Counted from the first letter of the stretch, positions 17,060-25,158 are shown. The stretch: 34,159 nt of DNA from an uncultured Ruminiclostridium sp. (GCA_910579265.1 CAJTTE010000027.1:1-34159), one strand, 5' to 3'. The notes: generated from the sequence alone by a model not told the origin. Program-made: numbers and translations.

Positions 17060-17995
17060 TCAGCCAAGTCTTGCCCCTTCCTCGATTTTTCTTCCTCTGA
17101 GATAATCCGTATCCTTCATTCTTTTGCCGCCCTCAGGTTGAATATCAGAAAGTCTGAGCACTTCTCCGCCGCAGGCCACACACAGCCCCTCACCCTTGAC
17201 AACGGTACCTGACGGCTCGGATGCTTTCCTGTCAAGCTTTTCGGCAAATAACACCTTAAGACGTTTTCCGTCAAGAAAGGTAAAAGCACCCGGACTGGAA
17301 GAAAGCCCCCTTATCTGATTATATACGGAATCTGCCGGTTTATCGAAATCTATTCTGCAATCATCTTTTCCTATCATTTTCGCATAACATGCTTCATCTT
17401 CGTTTTGCGCTTCCCTTGGCGCAACGCCCTTTTCGACCTGCTCAAGAGTAGCTGTAATGAGTTCGGCTCCCATTACGGAAAGCCGATCATGAAGCTGTTC
17501 ACCCGTCATATCGGATGTTATCTCCGTCCGTGATCTAAGAATCATATCACCCGTATCGACTCCTTCGGCCATATACATAGTTGTCACTCCCGAAACCGTC
17601 TCACCGTTCATAACGGCTCTTTGTATAGGAGCTGCCCCTCTGTATCCGGGAAGCAGAGATGCATGCACGTTTATGCATCCGTATTTCGGAATACTCAAAA
17701 CGTCCTTTGTCAATATCTGACCGTATGCAACTACGACAATACATTCGGGAGCAATTTCCTCAAGTATCTTCAACGATCTTAAACCCTCTTCTCCCTTACG
17801 CAGCGAAACGGGTTGATAAACCGTAATTCCCCTTTGGACAGCAAACTCCTTAACAGGCGTCATCTGCATCTTATGACCGCGGTTCTTAGGTTTATCCGGC
17901 TGAGTAAAAACAGCCCGTACATTATGCCCGGCATTTATCAGCGCCTCAAGACAAGGGACGGAAAAAACGGGCGTACCCATAAAAACTATATTCAT
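17060..17995 (-). CDS. fmt: Methionyl-tRNA formyltransferase
   Basis: Fmt transfers a formyl group from 10-formyl-THF to Met-tRNAfMet for initiation. The protein starts with the Rossmann-like IVFMGTPVFSVP. NVHASLLPGYRGAAPI contains the catalytic Asn and His, and GVDTGDM carries the catalytic Asp. The C-terminal OB-like domain (about 200-311) binds tRNA. The ATG at 17995 was preferred over ATG 18004 because AAAGGA lies 9 nt before it, while at 18004 it would touch the start. That gives 311 residues, a normal length. def is normally adjacent, but here they are 1.8 kb apart. Confidence 0.96.
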   Translation of the reverse strand: MNIVFMGTPVFSVPCLEALINAGHNVRAVFTQPDKPKNRGHKMQMTPVKEFAVQRGITVYQPVSLRKGEEGLRSLKILEEIAPECIVVVAYGQILTKDVLSIPKYGCINVHASLLPGYRGAAPIQRAVMNGETVSGVTTMYMAEGVDTGDMILRSRTEITSDMTGEQLHDRLSVMGAELITATLEQVEKGVAPREAQNEDEACYAKMIGKDDCRIDFDKPADSVYNQIRGLSSSPGAFTFLDGKRLKVLFAEKLDRKASEPSGTVVKGEGLCVACGGEVLRLSDIQPEGGKRMKDTDYLRGRKIEEGARLG

Positions 17996-18068
17996 TCCAA
18001 TCATTCCTTTCTTTTAACAAGCAATGTCTTTTTAAGTCGATCCTGTTCCTCATACGGATCACTGTCTT

Positions 18069-18096
18069 ATCATATAAAGCCCTTATTTCTGCTCAA
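18069..18096 (-). promoter_or_regulatory. Possible promoter for fmt
   Basis: Minus-strand TTGAGC (18091-18096), 16 bp, TATGAT (18069-18074), about 75 nt upstream of the fmt start. The spacer is one base short and the -35 box is weak. Separation of fmt from def makes a local promoter plausible. Confidence 0.4.
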
Positions 18097-18389
18097 AGCT
18101 TTTCCGAAATACGCCTGTATATAAACACTTAAAGCAAGCCGCTTTCAACAAATAAAACCGCTTGCGAAAAAAGGCTCATGTCTTAGAAATATTTTTCCTG
18201 ATTTCCAACACAGGATCATAAAAAATCTCTTTGCCGCTTATTTTAAAAGCCATCATATATATTTAATGCGTATAGTACCGCTGTAAAAGCAAAATAAAAT
18301 TCAAAAAAACGATATTCCTTCTTTCGTCATTCGAGCTACGATCGTCATCTCTTACGCTTATCTGATTTATGCTATCATTATTTCGTCCC

Positions 18390-18577
18390 TTTATTCGGGG
18401 GGCACCTGAAAAGCCGTGAATTGTACGGTTGCCACTAATTGCGAATGCTTTCTCCGCGCCAAATGATTCCGATAGTTATCCCAAAGGAATAACTATGAAA
18501 TGCCCTCGTATTTCTCCGCTTTTTCTTTGAAATCGACTAAATGTATATATGCTTTGTTTTAGGACGCCCCCTGATTA
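18390..18577. mobile_element. MITE copy 3, inverted relative to copies 1 and 2
   Basis: Read on the minus strand it starts TAATCAGGGGGCGTCC and TAAAACAAAGC. A GAGAAATACGAGGGC block follows, then a perfect central palindrome (ATAGTTAT and ATAACTAT arms around AAAGG). It ends in CACGGCTTTTCAGGTGCCC. Length and order match the other two copies. It lies in the spacer between fmt and the GNAT gene. Confidence 0.75.
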
Positions 18578-19170
18578 GGTAAAGTTTATTCCGAATTTAT
18601 CATATCCCTTTAATCCCGGATCATCGTCGGTTTTATAAATACACATCCGTAAATTTAAACAGCATTTGAATAAACTTAAACTCCTTACAGAAAAGCTTGT
18701 ACAGTTTTTTAGTCCTAAAGTATCTGTTATTTATCTTATCCAAAAACGGCTGTTGTTTTTTCCTATCAAAATTATCAGAGTCGTCAATTACCCTTTGTCT
18801 GCCTTATCAACAGGATGCTGTCACCCACGTATTATAACATGTAAGAAAACACGCAGTCGCTCATATTGTGCAACATGCCTCCGTTTTTTATGATGACGCC
18901 AAAAAGCGCGGATATCATTAACCCTTATCAAATAAACATTTCCCCTGCGAGGGTGTGTTCACATTAACCGAAATGTTTGTATTTAAAGGAGTTTTTTTCA
19001 CAGAACAAGGCAAAAATCAAAAGATACATACTTCAATAATTTTCAACGAAGTTATGCGGAAAATCAGTCGAAAGACAGGCGTTGAGCGTTAATGTATACA
19101 CGCCCTAAAGCATAACGATAATTTTTCTCCGCTTTCCCCGCAAACGGAGCTCCAGAAGGAATGAACCGAT
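18578..19170. other. About 590 bp without a recognisable gene
   Basis: AT-rich sequence beside MITE copy 3. A 75-codon frame on the plus strand (18666-18893) has no family resemblance and poor composition. A CTCCG/CGGAG hairpin lies at about 19130-19152 without a T-run. Nothing else could be supported. The stretch 18097-18389 on the other side of the MITE is also empty. Confidence 0.5.
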
Positions 19171-19659
19171 CTATACATTATAAAAAGTAAACCCCTCGGT
19201 TTTATTATCCGAAGATGAGAATTTTGTATATTTTCCTTCGGTATATTCATGAACAACACTTTTCCAAAATTCTTTAGCAACATTGTTATTCCGCCAGATT
19301 GAAATCTCCCAGCCTCCGGCGAATCTGTCAAATATCTCCTTTGCAGCTTTTTTTCCAATTCCCTTTTTTCTATACTTTTTCATTACAAAAAATTCCGCTA
19401 TGTTATGAGGATCACGCAAGTCGTTATATTCACTGCAAGATCTAACCAATACCAATCCCGCGAGTTTTCCGTCCGCCCTTATAAAAAACGGGAATCTTCC
19501 TTCTTCATTCCAATAATCATCTATATGCGAATATCCGAAATATCCGAATTCATTAAGATCAGCACCGGAAAACTCTGAAAAATCATAATTGTATAATTCC
19601 ATCATTTGAACAAATACAGATTTCTGTTCAACTGATATAGATTCAATAGTTACATTCAC
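19171..19659 (-). CDS. GNAT-family N-acetyltransferase
   Basis: A 162-residue protein of the GNAT fold, which transfers an acetyl group from acetyl-CoA. The N-terminal strand and helix (about 1-25) are followed by a LAGLVLVRS strand. EFFVMKKYRKKGIGKKAA combines the central strand and the Q/RxxGxG/A acetyl-CoA loop (RKKGIGKKA, about residues 97-105). WRNNNVAKEFWKSV is the typical N-x-x-A-x-x-F/W-W helix near the end. The ATG at 19659 has AGG-rich sequence just upstream. The substrate cannot be told. It is an insertion between def and fmt, on the same strand, so it may be transcribed with def. Confidence 0.85.
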   Translation of the reverse strand: MNVTIESISVEQKSVFVQMMELYNYDFSEFSGADLNEFGYFGYSHIDDYWNEEGRFPFFIRADGKLAGLVLVRSCSEYNDLRDPHNIAEFFVMKKYRKKGIGKKAAKEIFDRFAGGWEISIWRNNNVAKEFWKSVVHEYTEGKYTKFSSSDNKTEGFTFYNV

Positions 19660-19760
19660 CTGTTCCTATCCTCTCACGATCAAAATCCAATTTGTTTATC
19701 TGATAATACAGCATCGACTGTTCCGGAAGCGAAGTGTCGGATAAAACCACAGACTATTCT

Positions 19761-20222
19761 TTATTCTTCGTCATTATCGATCATCTCATCGGCAAGATCG
19801 GTAAAAATAATGCCGTTCAGATGGTCGATTTCATGGCAGAATGCTCTTGCAAGAAGATCCTTGCCCTCAAGCTTCACCTCCTTGCCATAGCGGTTCTTCG
19901 CCGTGACCTTTACCTTTGCCGGTCTCTCCACATACCCCCAGACATCCGGAGCGGACAAGCAACCTTCCTTGTCCCTCTGCTTTCCCTTCGCCGATGTCAC
20001 GACGGGATTTATAAGCTCGATTTTTCCTTCGCCTACGTCTATGACCACCACGCGCTTCAGTATTCCTACCTGAGGCGCAGCCAGACCTACTCCGTTAGCC
20101 TCGCGCATCGTCTCATACATATCATCCAGAAGGACCCAGAGCCTGTCGTCAAAAACCGTTACCTCACGACACTTTTTTCTGAGGATCTCATCTCCGAATT
20201 TTACAATATTTCTTTTTGCCAT
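19761..20222 (-). CDS. def: Peptide deformylase
   Basis: Def removes the formyl group from new proteins and is the counterpart of Fmt. The 153-residue protein has the three active-site motifs: GVGLAAPQ at 44-51, EGCLS at 86-90 with the metal-binding cysteine, and HEIDH at 130-134. This is the short, C-terminally compact type. The ATG at 20222 follows AAAGGA at good spacing and lies 22 bp after the priA stop, so the pair is cotranscribed. Confidence 0.97.
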   Translation of the reverse strand: MAKRNIVKFGDEILRKKCREVTVFDDRLWVLLDDMYETMREANGVGLAAPQVGILKRVVVIDVGEGKIELINPVVTSAKGKQRDKEGCLSAPDVWGYVERPAKVKVTAKNRYGKEVKLEGKDLLARAFCHEIDHLNGIIFTDLADEMIDNDEE

Positions 20223-20244
20223 TTCTTTTTCCTTTCAAAATATT

Positions 20245-22668
20245 CTACATTATTTCACCGTTTATATCAACGAAGATATTAACATTTATAAAAGCTTTAT
20301 CCTTATATGCAGATAGCAGCGCTTCCTTGAGAAGCTTTCTGAAAGTCATGTTAAACCTGCATTTAATTACCAGCTTGTACCGGAAACGTCCTCCGAGCCG
20401 TCCGGTTCCCATTTTTGTTGGACCTAAAACACGTATAGGGATTTTTTCCTTTTCCGCCTGGACGCCGCACCTAAGTAATTCCAGGAATCGGTTCGCCGCC
20501 TGCAAGCACGGCGACTGCAAAAGCGATGAAAAACCGACCAGACAAATATCACAAAAAGGTGGAAACAAAAGCGCCTCTCTTATTTCTATCTCCTGACGGT
20601 AAAATTCATCGTAATCCTGGCGTGCCGCCAATTGAAGCACATAATGATCAGGCGAAAACGTCTGCAAATAAGCGCGTCCGGTCTTGCTTCCGCGTCCCGA
20701 ACGACCCACGACCTGAGTTATCAGTGAAAACGTTCTTTCATACCCCAGATAGTCGCCCGCATATAAAGACTTATCCACGGACAATACTCCCACCAGCGTA
20801 ACGTTTTCAAAATCCAATCCTTTGGCTATCATCTGAGTACCGACCATAATATCGTATTCGCCTCTTCCGAATTGGGCAAATCGGCTTGAAAATGCATTCC
20901 TGGTCATGGTTGTATCAGCGTCCATTCTTAATATCCTTGCACTCGGAAAATACTGGGATATTTCATCCTCAATACGCTGAGTTCCCGTTCCGGACTGTGT
21001 TATATATCTGCTTTTGCATTTTGGACAGCTGTCGGGCATCTTCTGCGTATATCCACAGTAATGGCAGCATAAGCTCTCATTCGCTTTATGATAGGTCAAC
21101 GGCAGATTACAATTAGGACATTCCATTACCTCGCCGCACTTTATGCAGCTCATATGAGTATGATAACCACGTCTGTTAAGAAGCAGAAGGGTTTGTTCAC
21201 CCCTCTGAAGATTTATTTCTATTTCATGAAGCAGGGCCTGACTGAAATTCCCACGGTTGCCGTTTTCATACTCCGCCTTCATATCAACGATATAAACCTC
21301 CGGAAGCTCCGAACGGTTATATCTCTCCGTAAGCTTTACCAGAGCATATTTACCCGTCTGGGCATTATATCTGCTCTCAAGAGAAGGAGTTGCCGATGCG
21401 AGGAGAAGAAGAGAATTATGTCTGAAGCACCTCTGTTTTGCCACATTTTTTGCCTGATAACGGGGCGTGCGGTCTGACTTATAGGTATGCTCTCCCTCTT
21501 CGTCGATTACAATAATCCCGATATTATCAAGAGGGGCAAAAACAGCGCTTCTGGTACCTATAACGATCTTTGCCTCACCGTTTTCTATCCTTTTGTATTC
21601 GTCCGCCCTTCGTCCCATCGAAAGATTGCTGTGAACAATAGCTACCGTATTTCCAAAAATTCTTTGAAAATTTCCAACAGTCTGAGGCGTAAGTGATATT
21701 TCCGGAACAAGCATAAGAGCTGTACGACCCATTTTGATCGCCCGGTCTATAAGCTTTATAAAAACGGAAGTCTTACCGCTGCCTGTAACGCCCTGAAGTA
21801 AAGCGCAGCTCGGTTTTTCTCCGTCCATAAGCGTCAAAAGACTGTCAAAACATTTCTGCTGTTCGGATGAAAGCATTATGTCTTCCGGAGTACCCGCTGC
21901 CTCAGCCGTTTCCGCGCGTGAAACGGTATAAGTATATTCCTCCAGCAAGCTGTATCTCACCAGATTCTTTATAACCGCAGAAGTAATTCCGCATATATAG
22001 CAAAGCTCCCTTACGGAAGCCGCCTCATACTCTGCAAGGGTATCAATAACCGACTTCTGCTTTGGCGTAAGCTTCGCCATCCTGTCGTTCTGCTCAAAAT
22101 CCTGCGCAAGTCTTACCATTTGCTCGGTTTCATCCCCGACATGCCTCTTCATTTCGTCACAGCGCTTAATAAATCCCTTTTTGATCAATCCGCCCACGAT
22201 ATCCTTCTTATCCGGGTCGGTGATCCCCCCTATAATAAGGGAAAGCATTTTTTCGGTCTTTGCATTACCAAGCTCAGCAAGCACGGCCTGTTCTTTTTCC
22301 GTAAGCTTTTCCGCACCCGTCTTTTTCCCTGTAAGACTATAGCCTGCGCGTATACTGAAATTAAGACCGGGGGGGAGAATAGTCCTTACGGCATCAAAAT
22401 AAGTACAAAAAGTATTCTCCTTAAGCCATACCGACAGCCGGAGCTGCTCGGAATTCAGGATAGAAGCATTATCCGCTATTCCGGACAACGGCTTAAGCTT
22501 TGACCTGTCGCATTGCTTTCTTTCTATCCGATAAACCAATGCCACTCGTTTTTTATTGCCCTTGCCGAAAGGAACCATCACAAGCTGCCCTACCGCGACC
22601 TTGTCCGAGTACATATCCGGAATCCAATAGTCGTAAAAAAAATCGAAAGGGTACAGACACTTATCCAC
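20245..22668 (-). CDS. priA: Primosomal protein N' (replication restart helicase PriA)
   Basis: PriA recognises stalled forks and reloads the replisome. From the canonical GTG at 22668 the protein has 807 residues. An N-terminal fork-binding domain comes first, then the helicase core with Walker A GVTGSGKT and a DEEGEHTYKS Walker B region, where many PriA proteins read DEEH. The zinc domain has eight cysteines between CIKCGEVMECPNC and CPKC, followed by GTQMIAKGLDF. The reading frame with good PriA resemblance (VLVASVAV strand) continues upstream to 22716. No ATG, GTG or TTG is found there, only an ATA with AAGGAG 9 nt before it. The true start may be that ATA. Confidence 0.94.
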   Translation of the reverse strand: MDKCLYPFDFFYDYWIPDMYSDKVAVGQLVMVPFGKGNKKRVALVYRIERKQCDRSKLKPLSGIADNASILNSEQLRLSVWLKENTFCTYFDAVRTILPPGLNFSIRAGYSLTGKKTGAEKLTEKEQAVLAELGNAKTEKMLSLIIGGITDPDKKDIVGGLIKKGFIKRCDEMKRHVGDETEQMVRLAQDFEQNDRMAKLTPKQKSVIDTLAEYEAASVRELCYICGITSAVIKNLVRYSLLEEYTYTVSRAETAEAAGTPEDIMLSSEQQKCFDSLLTLMDGEKPSCALLQGVTGSGKTSVFIKLIDRAIKMGRTALMLVPEISLTPQTVGNFQRIFGNTVAIVHSNLSMGRRADEYKRIENGEAKIVIGTRSAVFAPLDNIGIIVIDEEGEHTYKSDRTPRYQAKNVAKQRCFRHNSLLLLASATPSLESRYNAQTGKYALVKLTERYNRSELPEVYIVDMKAEYENGNRGNFSQALLHEIEINLQRGEQTLLLLNRRGYHTHMSCIKCGEVMECPNCNLPLTYHKANESLCCHYCGYTQKMPDSCPKCKSRYITQSGTGTQRIEDEISQYFPSARILRMDADTTMTRNAFSSRFAQFGRGEYDIMVGTQMIAKGLDFENVTLVGVLSVDKSLYAGDYLGYERTFSLITQVVGRSGRGSKTGRAYLQTFSPDHYVLQLAARQDYDEFYRQEIEIREALLFPPFCDICLVGFSSLLQSPCLQAANRFLELLRCGVQAEKEKIPIRVLGPTKMGTGRLGGRFRYKLVIKCRFNMTFRKLLKEALLSAYKDKAFINVNIFVDINGEIM

Positions 22669-22745
22669 AGCTACCGATGCAACTAAAACGTTATCGGCAA
22701 TATTTTCTACGTTTATGCTCTGTCACTCCTTTCAATTCAGTAAAG

Positions 22746-22877
22746 TCATTTTAAAACCATATCGTCAAGAGAACCGTTAAAAGCATTCCCGCACACGATA
22801 CTGAAAAAACCTTTTTCTTCGGGCTTGGGCAAAAAAATATTGGTATTTAATACAGCGTAAGGAAAACACCGAAGCAT
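22746..22877 (-). CDS. Small ORF of 43 residues between gmk and priA
   Basis: The frame starts at ATG 22877, 3 bp after the gmk stop, and ends at TGA 22746. It reads MLRCFPYAVLNTNIFLP and later FFSIVCGNAF and SLDDMVLK. No Shine-Dalgarno sequence was found. In many Firmicutes rpoZ (RNA polymerase omega) occupies this place, but this peptide does not resemble omega. It may be a remnant or chance frame. Confidence 0.25.
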   Translation of the reverse strand: MLRCFPYAVLNTNIFLPKPEEKGFFSIVCGNAFNGSLDDMVLK

Positions 22878-22880
22878 CCG

Positions 22881-23492
22881 TTACATGTTATTGGCTTTTA
22901 TTTTTAAAATCAAATCCTTGTTACGAACTGTCTTAAAACTTTCGGCTTTAATAACGGAAACAAAATTTTCAACAGCCTCGTCAATGTCGCCGTTTACTAT
23001 AACATAATCATATTTTTCCGCGCAAGCGATCTCGGTTTCCGCCTGCTTAAGCCTTTTGCAGATCGTTTCCTCATCCTCGGTCCCTCTTTTATGAAGCCGT
23101 CTGCTGAGTTCCTCCATGGAAGGAGGAAGTATAAATATAAGAACTGATTCGGGAATAAGTTTTTTTATGTTTCCCGCCCCTTCGATCTCGATTTTTAACA
23201 CTACGTTTTTTCCGCCATTAAGAGTTTCCTCCACCGTATCCTTCGGTGTACCGTAATAATTTCCGCAGTATTCGGTATGCTCCAGAAGCTCGCCGTCGGC
23301 TATCATTTGCTCGAACTCTTTTCTTGATTTGAAATAATAGCTTATGCCGTCAGTTTCTCCCGGACGCATCGTGCGGGTCGTGGCAGAAACCGAGTAGCAC
23401 AGATTTATATCCTTGGCCAGAGCCTTTTCAAGTATAGTATCCTTGCCGCACCCCGCCGGAGCGGAAACAACAAACAAAATTCCTCTTCCCAT
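22881..23492 (-). CDS. gmk: Guanylate kinase
   Basis: Gmk phosphorylates GMP to GDP with ATP. The 203-residue protein begins with a P-loop reading SAPAGCGKDT (10-19), where the first glycine of the usual GPSGxGK is alanine; the catalytic lysine is K17. The GMP-binding region carries SATTRTMRPGE, ISYYF and GNYYGTP, and the lid region RLHKRGTEDEETI is intact. The ATG at 23492 has AAAGGA about 9 nt upstream. It lies 21 bp downstream of remA, the order seen in Bacillus and clostridia. Confidence 0.96.
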   Translation of the reverse strand: MGRGILFVVSAPAGCGKDTILEKALAKDINLCYSVSATTRTMRPGETDGISYYFKSRKEFEQMIADGELLEHTEYCGNYYGTPKDTVEETLNGGKNVVLKIEIEGAGNIKKLIPESVLIFILPPSMEELSRRLHKRGTEDEETICKRLKQAETEIACAEKYDYVIVNGDIDEAVENFVSVIKAESFKTVRNKDLILKIKANNM

Positions 23493-23513
23493 GGTAAATA
23501 ATCCTTTCGAGTT

Positions 23514-23759
23514 CTATTTATTATCATCCTTTGCTGACATTTTTTCAAGCCTGTCCAGTCCTTTGGCCGAAAGAATAATATGTCCGCTGTCCATAATAAT
23601 GACCGACCTGGTTTTCTTACCGCAGGTTGCGTCTACGGCCAGGTTCTTTTCTTTAGCAGCGGTGATTATTCTTTTAGTGGGAGCCGCTTCAGCACCTATA
23701 ACAGCTATTATTCTGTCAGAATTGATCATATTTCCGAATCCTATGTCCACCAGTTTCAA
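23514..23759 (-). CDS. remA: Extracellular matrix regulatory protein RemA-like (DUF370)
   Basis: The 81-residue protein belongs to DUF370. Its Bacillus member RemA is a DNA-binding activator of biofilm matrix and osmoprotection genes. Conserved parts are LVDIGFGNMINSDRIIAVI at the start, the APTKRII motif and TRSVIIMDSGHIILSA. The start is TTG at 23759 with GGAGGT 6 nt upstream. It is the first gene of the remA-gmk-priA-def unit. A promoter is visible at 24029-24057, giving a leader of about 260 nt that contains hairpin copy C. What it controls in this organism is unknown. Confidence 0.92.
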   Translation of the reverse strand: MKLVDIGFGNMINSDRIIAVIGAEAAPTKRIITAAKEKNLAVDATCGKKTRSVIIMDSGHIILSAKGLDRLEKMSAKDDNK

Positions 23760-23864
23760 ACGAACACCTCCGTCAAAATCGTATGATCAGTATGCCTGTA
23801 ATGCATTTAGCGGGTTCACATAAAGAAAGGCACGCTTGTTTTATGCAAATCACGCCGCTTGCCG

Positions 23865-23924
23865 TTTTAAGGCAATACCGCACAATGACCGCCTGACGGC
23901 TTTGCGTGCGGTGTTGCCTTAAAA
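23865..23924. repeat. Hairpin element, copy C of the TTTAAGGCAA family
   Basis: Terminal inverted repeats of 19 nt (TTTTAAGGCAA and TACCGCAC against GTGCGGTG and TTGCCTTAAAA, one mismatch) surround about 22 nt that include CCGCCTGACGGC. The total is 60 bp. It falls inside the predicted leader of the remA operon, where it would fold into RNA. Confidence 0.85.
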
Positions 23925-24028
23925 TTTTTGAAATATAATTTTATAATATTCATGCAAGGTTTTGCCTTGCAAGCGATAAAAAATGCTCGAAGATCTGCAA
24001 ATTGATCTTATGTGAACACGTTCTAATA

Positions 24029-24057
24029 ATTATATCACTTCCCAACGGAAAAATCAA
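24029..24057 (-). promoter_or_regulatory. Sigma-A promoter upstream of remA-gmk-priA-def
   Basis: Minus-strand TTGATT (24052-24057), 17 bp, TATAAT (24029-24034). The start near 24022 leaves a leader of about 260 nt before the TTG start of remA. Confidence 0.65.
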
Positions 24058-24193
24058 CTTTGACGCATCCGAAAAACACATAATTCTTTTATAATTTGCC
24101 TTCCGATCAACCTCCGACAATAAACGCAATCCGTTGACAAAAACAATTCCGTATGTAGAGCTACAATAGATATTGGACAATCGAAAAAAAGAT

Positions 24194-24430
24194 ATTGAGA
24201 GAAAGCCAAAAAACTGATAGAATAAAGTTATCAGACAAAATCCACAGAAAGAAGGCGATCTCTCAATAAGTAACAGTATAACACAGGAAATGAAATTTCG
24301 TCAAGCGGTTTTAAGCTATGCGAAGAAAAACAGCGTGGCGAAAGCCTCACGGCGGTACAACAAAAGCAGGTCATACATATACTTTTGGCTCGGGCGATGG
24401 GACAGAACGATTGAATCGCTTGCCGACCGC
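24194..24430 (+). mobile_element. Truncated insertion-sequence remnant with transposase 5' end
   Basis: A promoter-like TTGAGA (24195-24200), 17 bp and TAGAAT (24218-24223) precede an ATG at 24290. About 46 residues match the N-terminal helix-turn-helix of IS481/IS3-type transposases: MKFRQAVLSYAKK, VAKASRRYNKSRSYIYFW and SLADR. After SLADR the family should continue with a second HTH and the DDE integrase core. Instead the sequence passes into the antisense of a HAD gene. The promoter and -10 area also carry ATTGAGAG/CTCTCAAT (24194-24201, 24260-24267). The element is dead. Confidence 0.75.
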
Positions 24431-25151
24431 GACTCCGATACCGCAAAGTTTAATCATTCCCATATCCGCATAGTCACCTCCAAAGGCTGCAACATCACTG
24501 AGCGAAATCTTAAGTCTTTCGGCAGCAATTCTCAACGCAGTCTGCTTATCAGCACCGGATTTTGTAAACATATGCCAATCCCCGTCGGAAAATTTTACAT
24601 GATCACAGTTATCAATTACTCCGGCAATCTGCACCGCCTTGTTTTTATCATCGGTCTGAATGCATATTTTAAGAGTCCTTCCGCAAAAATCAGAATAATC
24701 GGTAAACTCCGTTTCCCCATCAATCCGGCGAAAGGAGCTGCGGGTCGTTTTTATAATTCCAGTAATGCCTGTCCGCCGTATCTATCGTTATTTCACAATC
24801 GTCACCAAGCACCGCAAAGGCTTTTCTGACTATTACGGACGTTTCATATTCGGAAAAGCATCTGCTGAAAAATATTTCCTTACCTCCGAAGGAAAGTGGA
24901 AGAAATTATCTTAATGTTTGAGAACATTGTACCGTTTTAAAGGAAGCGTTCGCTATGCTCACTTTTCTTATGGTATAATAACCTCAAACGAAGTGAAGAG
25001 GAAGAAGTTATTTTAATGTTTAAGAAGATTTTGCCGTTTTAAAGGGAGCGTTCGCTTCGCTCACTTTTCTTATGGTATAATCCAAAACGGTTTTGTCATT
25101 GCGTAATAACGTTCCGTCCCGATCTGTTACTATCAGTCCGGGCTTATTCAT
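24420..25151 (-). pseudogene. Cof-type HAD hydrolase pseudogene
   Basis: The remains of a Cof/YkrA-like sugar-phosphatase gene start at ATG 25151, 7 bp after the mntP stop. The first piece is MNKPGLIVTDRDGTLLRNDK, with motif I DRDGT (usually DLDGT). It breaks at the tandem repeats (24906-25081) and resumes at about 24895 as GGKEIFFSRCFSEYE, then AFAVLGDDCEITIDTADR up to a stop at about 24742. After a small frameshift it continues as FTDYSDF and ADKQTALRIAAERL, then VAAFGGDYADMGMI and GIGVAVG. It is cut at about 24420 by the transposase remnant. About 60-70 residues after motif I are missing. The gene is not functional. Confidence 0.8.
24906..25081 (+). repeat. Tandem repeats, period 102 bp, with promoter and mini-ORF (locus 1)
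   Basis: Two units lie inside the HAD pseudogene. Each has an ATG mini-ORF of 8 codons: MFENIVPF at 24914-24940 and MFKKILPF at 25016-25042. A GAGCG/CGCTC hairpin, a T-rich run and an extended -10 box TATGGTATAAT follow (TATAAT at 24974-24979 and 25076-25081). The second ATG is 42 nt from the first base of the preceding TATAAT, with GAGGAAGAA between. The same structure recurs at 33966-34159. Confidence 0.85.
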
Positions 25152-25158
25152 ATTTGCT

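Noticed and set aside
16885..17067. 60-codon minus-strand frame overlapping the end of fmt
   Set aside because: No ribosome site, no homology signal, and low-complexity AT-rich content.
18666..18893. 75-codon plus-strand frame in the def-fmt spacer
   Set aside because: No Shine-Dalgarno sequence, no family features; the flanking DNA looks decayed.
23950..24180. 76-codon minus-strand frame upstream of remA
   Set aside because: It contains the remA promoter (24029-24057), has no family resemblance and lies beside degraded mobile DNA.
24290..24829. 179-codon plus-strand frame
   Set aside because: Only about the first 46 residues are transposase; the rest is the antisense of the HAD pseudogene.
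24906..25081. CRISPR-like repeats
   Set aside because: The units are contiguous 102-bp repeats with no unique spacers and no cas genes nearby.
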